NCBI GenBank assembly: GCA_030019075.1 | Contig: JASEHD010000001.1 | Location: 1-55,424, forward strand | Direction: 5' to 3' | Length of the DNA: 55,424 nt | Origin: Bacteroidota bacterium | GTDB lineage: Bacteria; Bacteroidota; Ignavibacteria; UBA10030; SZUA-254 | Shown: positions 27,286-33,679 of the stretch, piece after piece | Layout: each line of letters starts with the position of its first letter | Position numbering within the stretch: the first letter of the stretch is position 1 | Notes under the pieces: model-generated | What the model was told of the DNA's origin: nothing | Seen by the model: only the letters and a program-made list of their open reading frames with translations | Database searches by the model: none | Position numbers and translations under genes: made by a program

Positions 27286-28481
27286 TGATGGCAGACTATG
27301 AAGTAAAACAGAAGATTATGTTCATCAGTTTGTATTCCGAAATCGGAGGTGGTGAGATTGGTTTATTTCATTTATTGAAAAATATAGATAAATCACTTTT
27401 TCAACCTATCGTTATGTTCAATAAGCATGGTCCGTTGGTAGAGAAGTTGGAAAAAATAGGAATCCAAACAACGATTGTACCGTTCGTTGTTGCAATGCTG
27501 CAACAATGTATTATTCCAAGAATATTTTGGAGTAATTTCAAAGCTTCATGGGAAATAAAAAGCTACATAAAAAAACAGCGAATCGAAATTGTCCAGTGCA
27601 GCGATGTTCTATCCCTTCTTCTGCTTTTTCCTTCTATGCTTTTAAATCGCACACCCATCGTATTTAGCGTTATCTTTTTTTATGAGAAACTGCGTGCCTT
27701 TCTTCTCACTTTGCTTTCTATGTTTAGTGTAAAGTATATTGTAACGTTATCTTCGATGGTGATGAATGATTTGACGGAAAAAACCTTCGGATTGAAAAAA
27801 AAGGTCAAGCTTATTTATTGGGGTGTCGATACTTCTAAATTTCATGGAAGAATAGTTGAGGAGAAACAGCGGCTGCGCGAAAAACTTGGATTACCTCTGA
27901 ATAAAAAGATTATTGGCTTTATCGGAAGATACGAGGTCTGGAAAGGACATGAGACGTTTCTGAATACTGCAAACCAGCTGATCAAAACAAGAAACGATTT
28001 ATTTTTTCTTATCGTTGGCGGTGCAATGACCGAGAATATTATTCCAAGTATTGCTAGTTACCGTAAAAAAGTGATCAAACGTATTGAAGATTTAAAACTG
28101 CAAGGTCGCTTAACGGTATGGGGACACAGAGACGATATTCCTGATGTAATGGGAAGCTTAGATGTTTTTGTCTGCCCGTCAGATCATGAGCCATTCGGAC
28201 TGGTGGTGCTTGAAGCGCTCGCGAGCGGTGTGCCTGTGGTTGTCAGCTCAACCGTTGGTGCGCTGGAAGTTCTCGATAGAATTGAAAACGTATTTGTCGC
28301 CGAGCCGCGCAATCCGATTTCTTTCTCGGACAAGATTACTGACGCATTGGAATTAAATAAAAAAATATTAAGCAGCCAACAATCGCAGCGTTTACTCGAT
28401 GTGCTAAATCAATTATCATGGACTGCCTATTCAAGTAAATACGAACAAATTTATCAAAATCTTTTATCGAATCCGATGTAG
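27282..28481 (+). CDS. Glycosyltransferase family 4
   Basis: The 399-residue GT-B enzyme has an N-terminal acceptor domain (SEIGGGEIGLFHLLKNI) and a C-terminal donor domain with IIGFIGRYEVWKGHETFL and the EX7E-type motif in DHEPFGLVVLEALASGVPVV. Such retaining enzymes use nucleotide-activated sugars. It overlaps the GT2 gene by 4 bp. Its TAG stop codon (28479-28481) is the TAG of the first GTAGCCGC of the REP array, so the repeat appears to provide the stop and the C-terminus may have been trimmed. Confidence 0.9.
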   Translation: MMMADYEVKQKIMFISLYSEIGGGEIGLFHLLKNIDKSLFQPIVMFNKHGPLVEKLEKIGIQTTIVPFVVAMLQQCIIPRIFWSNFKASWEIKSYIKKQRIEIVQCSDVLSLLLLFPSMLLNRTPIVFSVIFFYEKLRAFLLTLLSMFSVKYIVTLSSMVMNDLTEKTFGLKKKVKLIYWGVDTSKFHGRIVEEKQRLREKLGLPLNKKIIGFIGRYEVWKGHETFLNTANQLIKTRNDLFFLIVGGAMTENIIPSIASYRKKVIKRIEDLKLQGRLTVWGHRDDIPDVMGSLDVFVCPSDHEPFGLVVLEALASGVPVVVSSTVGALEVLDRIENVFVAEPRNPISFSDKITDALELNKKILSSQQSQRLLDVLNQLSWTAYSSKYEQIYQNLLSNPM

Positions 28482-28868
28482 CCGCAAGCTTATTTATCCG
28501 CTCGACGAGTCGAATCATCGACCTCCCGCCAAAAAAGGCGGCGGGCAAGCTGGCGGAATGCTTGCGTGGTTGCCAAATACGCAACCTACAAAAGATACCT
28601 GTCGTAGCCGCAAGCTTCACGCCTGCGGGTGCTGTCCACAACGCAACTATAAAGGCGATGTCCTGAGGATTCAGTCCGAAGGATCGCGGCTACAAAAGAA
28701 CCCCGTCGTAGCCGCAGGCTTCACGCCTGCGGGTGCTGTCCACAACGCAACTATAAAGGCGATGTCCTGAGGATTCAGTCCGAAGGATCGCGGCTACAAA
28801 AGAACCCCGTCGTAGCCGCAGGCTTCACGCCTGCGGGTGCTGCCCACAACGCAACTATAAAAGTTGCG
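28478..28868. repeat. REP array, left side of RAYT gene, with 104-bp tandem units
   Basis: Units start with GTAGCCGC at 28478, 28604, 28708 and 28812; the last three have a 104-bp period. Each short unit has a hairpin such as CCGCAGGC-TTCAC-GCCTGCGG (28712-28732), a second part CCTGAGGATTCAGTCCGAAG, and an end GCGGCTAC that is complementary to the start GTAGCCGC. The first unit is a long form with CCGCCAAAAAAGGCGG inside. Similar units recur at 29396 and 45726. The array lies between the GT4 stop and the transposase-like RAYT gene. Confidence 0.9.
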
Positions 28869-29348
28869 CTACGACCATTCGTCGAAATTGTAAACAGTGG
28901 AACCTTTGTGTGGGAATTGTTTCCAATCTACCACGATTCCTTTCCGGACAGGGTTTTGTAAAATGTATTCGATTTGTTTCCGAAGGTCTTCGCTGTTTCG
29001 TATGATATGGTCGTAATAATCCTTCTGCCAATGAAATTCATGTCGATGTTGATACAACCAATAACCGGTTCGTTGTTTGAATCCGTTAACCATTTTTAAA
29101 ATGTTTGCATCATCAGATTTTCCTTCGATGATCAGATGTAAATGATCCGGCATGAAAAGATACATGTGAATATCGCATTGTTGCCTGTGCGCTTCTTCTA
29201 ATAATGTATTTCTGAAATATTCCACGATGTTGTTATTCGTGAAAACCGATTTTCTTTCTTGAACGCACAGTGTAAATACAACGATTTGGTGCCCCGTATA
29301 ACACTCAGGTGTCAATCGATGATGTTTTTCCCGTATTATCTTTCCCAT
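28869..29348 (-). CDS. REP-associated tyrosine transposase (RAYT, Y1/HUH type)
   Basis: The 159-residue protein is a Y1 transposase of the IS200-like fold. It has the strand IVVFTLCVQERKSVF, the HUH motif in MPDHLHLIIEG (His69, His71) and the catalytic tyrosine in HWQKDYYDHIIR (Tyr111 or Tyr112), followed by ILQNPVRKGIV. RAYTs cut and move REP hairpins. Here the gene is flanked on both sides by REP units of one family, with a nearly identical 120-bp long unit at 28478 and 29396. That is the expected layout of a REPtron. The stop codon again lies in a GTAGCGC sequence. Confidence 0.93.
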   Translation of the reverse strand: MGKIIREKHHRLTPECYTGHQIVVFTLCVQERKSVFTNNNIVEYFRNTLLEEAHRQQCDIHMYLFMPDHLHLIIEGKSDDANILKMVNGFKQRTGYWLYQHRHEFHWQKDYYDHIIRNSEDLRKQIEYILQNPVRKGIVVDWKQFPHKGSTVYNFDEWS

Positions 29349-29395
29349 GGTTTTAATATATTACATTCAATTAAAAAAATCAAAGCCAACCCGCC

Positions 29396-29652
29396 GTAGC
29401 CGCAAGCTTATTTATCCGCTCGACGAGTCGAATCATCGACCTCCCGCCAAAAAAGGCGGCGGGCAAGCTGGCGGAATGCTTGCGTTGTTGCCAAATACGC
29501 AACCTACAAAAGATACCTGTCGTAGCCGCAGGCTTCACGCCTGCGGGAGTCGCCTCCACACGCAACCATAAAGGCGTTGTCCTGAGGACTCAGTCCGAAG
29601 GATCGCGGCTAAAAAAGAACTCCGCCGTAGCCGCAGACTTCTTTATCCACCC
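29396..29652. repeat. REP array, right side of RAYT gene
   Basis: A long-form unit (29396-29519) matches 28478-28603 almost base for base. A short unit with hairpin CCGCAGGC/GCCTGCGG and tail GCGGCTAA follows. A truncated third unit begins GTAGCCGC at 29628. These are the partners of the array left of the RAYT gene. Confidence 0.88.
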
Positions 29653-29734
29653 CCAACCTCCTGTTTAAATAATCCATTAGGGGAAGGGGTCAAATTGTTA
29701 TCATCATAAAGCATCACCAACTGCTTGTGACAAA

Positions 29735-29780
29735 ATATTAAAATTAATGCTTGAACTCCATCAAAAAAGTTGGTAAATTA
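29735..29780 (+). promoter_or_regulatory. Sigma-70-like promoter of the MntA/HepT pair (copy 1 of a 46-bp repeat)
   Basis: A TTGAAC box and a TAAATT box are separated by 17 bases. The second box ends 23 bases before the MntA start codon. The whole 46-bp segment recurs with one mismatch at 31024-31069, ahead of the ABC exporter genes. Duplication of the entire segment supports a regulatory function; the box assignment is by pattern. Confidence 0.6.
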
Positions 29781-29802
29781 AGTACACATCCTTTTCCCAT
29801 TT

Positions 29803-30198
29803 ATGCTTGAGCAGAAAATTATACAATTTTTTAAAAACATAGACGCAGCAGTCGCAGTTTACCTGTTTGGTTCAGCAGGAACTGAGCATGAGCGATCTGA
29901 CAGCGACATCGATGTGGCAGTCTTATTTATAGCCGATACTGTGCCAGATGGTTTGCAGCTCGTTCAAATGCAGCAAGATCTCACTGATTTTTTAGTGAAC
30001 GAAGCCGATATCGTTTGCTTGAATAAAGCTAATGTTATTTTGAAAATGCAAGTCTTAAAAAAGGGGAAAAAGTTGATTGATCGCGACCCCCGCACTACAA
30101 ACATGTTCTTCACACGGACGATTAATGAATATGATGATTTGAAACGTATTCGCAAGCCAATCGAATCGCAAATTCTAAGAGGAGGGCTGCATGGTTGA
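29803..30198 (+). CDS. mntA: MntA-like minimal nucleotidyltransferase (antitoxin)
   Basis: The 131-residue protein has the minimal nucleotidyltransferase motif GS-X10-D-X-D (Gly23-Ser24, Asp35, Asp37) in LFGSAGTEHERSDSDIDVAV. Characterised MntA proteins AMPylate a tyrosine of HepT and so silence the toxin. It overlaps the HepT start by 8 bp. It lies directly after the REP arrays and between two polysaccharide blocks, as is common for accessory toxin-antitoxin modules. Confidence 0.9.
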   Translation: MLEQKIIQFFKNIDAAVAVYLFGSAGTEHERSDSDIDVAVLFIADTVPDGLQLVQMQQDLTDFLVNEADIVCLNKANVILKMQVLKKGKKLIDRDPRTTNMFFTRTINEYDDLKRIRKPIESQILRGGLHG

Positions 30199-30616
30199 TA
30201 ACGATCTTATCATTTCGAAAATTAAAAGCATTCAGAAATGTCTTAAGCGGATTAAAGATGTAACCCGCTTTGACCCGAAAAGTTTAGAAGATATTGACGT
30301 GCAGGATATTTTTACTTTAAACCTCCAACGCGCAATACAATCGACTTTGGATTTGGCATCACATATCGTTGCATCGGAAGGATTTGGTATGCCGGATTCT
30401 CTTAAAGAAGATTTCATCATCCTCGAAAAAGCGAATATCATTTCTCGTGAGCTAACGAATAAAATGGTGAAGATGGTTGGCTTCAGAAACATTGCCGTTC
30501 ATGAGTACCAGGAACTTGACGTTGAAATGCTCAAATCTATTCTTCAATATCATATTACCGATTTGGAAGAGTTTTATACAGCCATCGTAAAACATTTTGC
30601 CGTAAATCATCCCTAA
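30191..30616 (+). CDS. hepT: HepT-like HEPN ribonuclease toxin
   Basis: The 141-residue all-helical protein belongs to the HepT (DUF86) group. The active site RX4HXY is intact: Arg99, His104 and Tyr106 in FRNIAVHEYQELD. Known HepT toxins cleave RNA, and the tyrosine is the site AMPylated by MntA. GGAGG lies before ATG 30191. Both genes look intact, so this pair is probably functional. Confidence 0.9.
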   Translation: MVDNDLIISKIKSIQKCLKRIKDVTRFDPKSLEDIDVQDIFTLNLQRAIQSTLDLASHIVASEGFGMPDSLKEDFIILEKANIISRELTNKMVKMVGFRNIAVHEYQELDVEMLKSILQYHITDLEEFYTAIVKHFAVNHP

Positions 30617-30719
30617 GATGCTAAACGATTGCGTTCATAATAAAATCATCTCCAACTATTTATTATCAGATATGTTAATAACTGATATTACGCATGGGTA
30701 CCAAGATACACATTAATAG

Positions 30720-30760
30720 CCCCACGATTCCTGCCCGTCCGGCAGGCGGGTATCGTGGGG
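30720..30760. repeat. Nested palindrome with GCCTGCC-type core
   Basis: The outer arms CCCCACGAT (30720-30728) and ATCGTGGGG (30752-30760) pair perfectly. Inside, CCTGCC and GGCAGG form a second hairpin. The inner core is the same small hairpin as in the TPP riboswitch terminator loop (76-93) and in the 47.8-48.0 kb repeats. No T tract follows, so it is probably a mobile repeat rather than a terminator. Confidence 0.75.
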
Positions 30761-31023
30761 TTTAGTAGAATCCAAACAATAGCGGGGCTTCAGCCCACAA
30801 ATTATGAGGTTAAATCCCTCGCGGTTAAGTCTTTTGTATTTCCCCGAACTGAAGTTCAGAGATATTGAGTGACAAAAGACTTCTATGAACATAACCAATC
30901 TTTGAATGAAACACAGTGTTTGCTCTCTGAACTCTGAGTCTCTGCGTTGAAAATAAAAAAAACGGGGTCGCGGAGTATCCTAATTGCACAAATAGATAAA
31001 ATCATGGTCTTATCTAAATCCAG

Positions 31024-31069
31024 ATATTAAAATTAATGCTTGAACTCCATCAAAAAAGTTAGTAAATTA
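31024..31069 (+). promoter_or_regulatory. Promoter-like repeat (copy 2) upstream of the Wzm/Wzt genes
   Basis: This is the second copy of the 46-bp segment at 29735, with one base change. It keeps TTGAAC, the 17-base spacer and TAAATT. It is 123 bp before the ABC permease start, with a palindromic element in between. If active it would give a long leader to the exporter operon. Confidence 0.5.
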
Positions 31070-31098
31070 TAGAGCCAATTTATAGTATTTTACGCTTT

Positions 31099-31156
31099 GT
31101 AGAACGAACTTCAGTTCGTTAAATATTTATCAAGAACGAAATAAATTTCGTTCTAC
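31099..31156. repeat. 58-bp palindromic element in the exporter leader
   Basis: The ends GTAGAACGAA (31099-31108) and TTCGTTCTAC (31147-31156) are perfect inverted repeats. Two inner hairpins, AACGAACTTCAGTTCGTT and AGAACGAAATAAATTTCGTTCT, can form instead. The AACTGAAGTT core also occurs near 47060. It lies in the predicted transcript leader of the Wzm gene. Confidence 0.75.
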
Positions 31157-31192
31157 ATTTTGGAATTGTAAAACTTAGATAGTCAAAACATA

Positions 31193-32020
31193 ATGACAGA
31201 CATACAAACCACGACTGCAAATATAACAGCCGATAACGCTCCTGCTGTTCGTAAGTTCACCAAATGGCGGCAATATTACAACATAGTGAAAGAGCTTGCC
31301 ATTGTAGATTTCCGTAAAAAATATCACGACTCGACACTCGGCTATTTCTGGTCGATGCTTAATCCGCTTCTCAGGTTCGGTGTCTACCATTTTGTATTTT
31401 CATATCTCTTCGTCAGTAAACTTCACAAGTTCACACTCTATTTACTGACAGGTGTATTCTTCTATAATTTTTTTTCGGATATAACTTCAAGTGCAATAAA
31501 TGCAGTTCGAAGCCGCTCAAGATTAACAAAAACAATCTATTTCCCAAGGTATCTTTTAGTATTTTCTTCTAGTTTAACTGCTGTCTTTTCATTTACTATT
31601 AATGTGGCACTAATCTGGGTAGTAGTAATGATTTTTGACCATGTATCTTTTTATCAGATATTTACTGTAGTTCCATTTGTTTTATTAATCCTTTTTGGTA
31701 CCGGTATTGGTTTGATTCTTTCTATCCTTTTTGTTCACTTCCGCGACATTACAGAGATTTGGGGAGTCCTGCTCACACTCGGTTTCTGGCTCACACCTAT
31801 CATGTATGATCCAAAGTATGTACCAGAACCACTGGCAAACGTTGCGCTGCTTAATCCCATAGGACGAATTCTCGTTCTACTTCGTGCTTATTTAGTCTAT
31901 GGCGATGTCCCTTCGCTGCCGTTTTTCCTCTCGACTTCATTGCTATGTATTGGTATTTTTATTTTTGGACTGTGGCTTTTCCAGCGGTACGAACATAGAA
32001 TACCGGAGTACGTTTCATGA
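31193..32020 (+). CDS. wzm: ABC-2 type polysaccharide export permease (Wzm-like)
   Basis: The 275-residue protein has six predicted membrane helices and the family start: YNIVKELAIVDFRKKYHDST, LGYFWSMLNPLLRFGVYHFV. A late segment reads TLGFWLTPIMYDPKYVPE and LNPIGRILVLLRAYLVYGD, all typical of the O-antigen/teichoic acid ABC permeases. It overlaps the ATPase gene by 4 bp. With the ATPase it would export an undecaprenyl-linked finished polysaccharide. Confidence 0.93.
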   Translation: MTDIQTTTANITADNAPAVRKFTKWRQYYNIVKELAIVDFRKKYHDSTLGYFWSMLNPLLRFGVYHFVFSYLFVSKLHKFTLYLLTGVFFYNFFSDITSSAINAVRSRSRLTKTIYFPRYLLVFSSSLTAVFSFTINVALIWVVVMIFDHVSFYQIFTVVPFVLLILFGTGIGLILSILFVHFRDITEIWGVLLTLGFWLTPIMYDPKYVPEPLANVALLNPIGRILVLLRAYLVYGDVPSLPFFLSTSLLCIGIFIFGLWLFQRYEHRIPEYVS

Positions 32021-33636
32021 TTATTCTTGAAAATGTTTCTAAAGTCTTCCGGATCCCGCATGAACGTACTAAAACGTTGTACCACAAATTGCTTTCGTTT
32101 ACAAAGGCAGGTTATTCATACGAAGATTTATACGCATTGAAAAATATAAATATTCATGTTAAATCGGGCGAGTTCCTTGGTATAATCGGCAGAAATGGCT
32201 CGGGGAAGTCCACGCTACTCCGCATCATAGCCGGTGTGTATCGACCGACAGGTGGTAAGGTAATCGTCAACGAAGAAATTTCACCACTGTTGGAGCTTGG
32301 TTTGGGTTTCGATAACAGTTTTTCATGCCGAGATAATATTTATGTTTATGGTGCGCTGCTTGGTTATTCACGAAAACAAATGTCGGTGAAGGTTGATGAG
32401 ATATTGGCATTTGCAGAACTTGAACGATTTGCAGATGCAAAATTGGATACACTTTCTTCTGGTATGCGGGTGCGGCTTGCTTTTTCGATTGCAATCCAAT
32501 CTGTTGCACCAGTAATTTTAGTCGATGAAGTACTTGCAGTTGGCGATAAAGTGTTTGCCGAAAAATGCCGAAATGTTTTTAGAGCATTACAAAAAGAGGG
32601 CAGAACAATAGTATTTGTTTCTCATGATACAACTTCTATAAAGGAATTTTGCAATAGGGTAATAGTTATACACCAAGGGGAAATTGTTGGTGATGGTGAA
32701 CCAACGGAAATGGTAGAGTTTTACAACAAAAGAGTATTACCTGCTATAGACACAGTTGTACCTTACAATGCAAAGACAAGAAGTGCAGTATCCGTATTCG
32801 AGAAATCCTCCGATGGGGACTCACCTCCACAGTCGTTATCACAGGTTAAAGTTGAAGCAGTGATTGAAAAACCTGTTGTTAAAAAATCGAATGGATACAA
32901 TCTAAAGGAATTTTGGGAAAAACGACTTACTGATAATTTTAACTTGAGCGGTGTCGGTAATATCTCATTCGACGAGCGATACAACGAGTACCTTTACCAC
33001 CAGCGACTTACTGTTCTGAAGAAGGTTCTAAAAAAATACAAAATTATTCTTGAGGGAAAGAAAGTTTTAGATGTTGGATGCGGTATCGGATATTTTACGA
33101 AGTTCTATCTTGACCGGTCGGCAAAAGTAACGGGCTTAGACATCGCTCCGGTTGTCATCGATCGGTTGAAAAAATCTATCCCGAGTGCCGAATTCATTCG
33201 GGCGGATATTTCAAGCGCTGATGGACGTTTAAAGAAAATGTTCGATGTTATTCATTCCTTCAATACTATCATTCATATTACAGACGATGAGAAGTTCCAA
33301 ACAACATTGATGCATTTGTGTAAGATGTTGAAGATGGGTGGTTATTTATTTATCACAGATTATTTTGGGAAAACCGACTATGCACCTGCACCGCACGTTA
33401 AGTTCAGGAGCTTGGAACGTTACAAGATGATGAAAGAGCATGGAGTTGATATTCTTGAGGTATGTCCGATACACCGCTTCCTGAATAATAAACTAAAATC
33501 GTCTTCAATAAAAATTAAACCTGCAGTTATACCGATATTTCTACTTTTCGATAGCGTGCTCAACTTTATGAACATTCCGGGTGGTTTTGATTTGAAGTTG
33601 ATGATTGCTAAGAAAGTGGGAGGGAATAAAGAGTGA
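32017..33636 (+). CDS. wzt: Wzt-type ABC ATPase fused to a SAM-dependent methyltransferase
   Basis: The protein has 539 residues. Residues 1-245 form the ABC ATPase: Walker A GRNGSGKS at 58-65, signature LSSGMR at 146-151, Walker B VILVDE at 166-171 and H-loop His203. A Ser/Pro/Val-rich linker (about 250-290) leads to a class I methyltransferase with motif I LDVGCGIGYF at 351-360, TGLDIAP and a C-terminal LFITDYFGK strand. Normal Wzt proteins have a beta-sandwich glycan-binding domain there instead. In E. coli O8/O9a a separate methyltransferase caps the chain and Wzt recognises the cap. Here the capping enzyme (inferred) is joined to the exporter ATPase. Confidence 0.93.
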   Translation: MIILENVSKVFRIPHERTKTLYHKLLSFTKAGYSYEDLYALKNINIHVKSGEFLGIIGRNGSGKSTLLRIIAGVYRPTGGKVIVNEEISPLLELGLGFDNSFSCRDNIYVYGALLGYSRKQMSVKVDEILAFAELERFADAKLDTLSSGMRVRLAFSIAIQSVAPVILVDEVLAVGDKVFAEKCRNVFRALQKEGRTIVFVSHDTTSIKEFCNRVIVIHQGEIVGDGEPTEMVEFYNKRVLPAIDTVVPYNAKTRSAVSVFEKSSDGDSPPQSLSQVKVEAVIEKPVVKKSNGYNLKEFWEKRLTDNFNLSGVGNISFDERYNEYLYHQRLTVLKKVLKKYKIILEGKKVLDVGCGIGYFTKFYLDRSAKVTGLDIAPVVIDRLKKSIPSAEFIRADISSADGRLKKMFDVIHSFNTIIHITDDEKFQTTLMHLCKMLKMGGYLFITDYFGKTDYAPAPHVKFRSLERYKMMKEHGVDILEVCPIHRFLNNKLKSSSIKIKPAVIPIFLLFDSVLNFMNIPGGFDLKLMIAKKVGGNKE

Positions 33637-33679
33637 GTTGTATTCTTCATACTTTCTATTCTGAGAATAAAAGGATTAT

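Larger units (their letters stand above)
29349..29802. other. Intergenic region: REP units and toxin-antitoxin promoter
   Basis: This 454-bp stretch contains the right-hand REP units (29396-29652) and a probable promoter copy (29735-29780), both listed separately. I see no gene in it. Confidence 0.6.
30617..31192. other. 576-bp intergenic region before the ABC exporter genes
   Basis: The region has no gene. It contains a nested palindrome (30720-30760), a promoter repeat (31024-31069) and a 58-bp palindromic element (31099-31156), each listed separately, plus AT-rich DNA. Its composition of several repeat families resembles an insertion hot spot. Confidence 0.6.

Noticed and set aside
28558-28770. 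Small proteins encoded in the REP arrays
   Set aside because: The translations are made of the repeat units themselves (A-G-F-T-P-A-G type), occur in several frames and both strands, and are by-products of the hairpins.
28604-28868. CRISPR array
   Set aside because: The units repeat with an exact 104-bp period and nearly identical sequence throughout. There are no unique spacers and no cas genes. These are REP units.
28478-29652. Composite transposon formed by the long units on both sides of the RAYT gene
   Set aside because: The flanking units are short noncoding hairpin repeats, also present at 45.7 kb without a transposase, and no target-site duplication is visible. A REPtron explains them better.
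30720-30760. Intrinsic terminator for the HepT gene
   Set aside because: The stem is strong but only three T follow, and it sits more than 100 bp after the stop; the same inner core recurs in non-terminator contexts.
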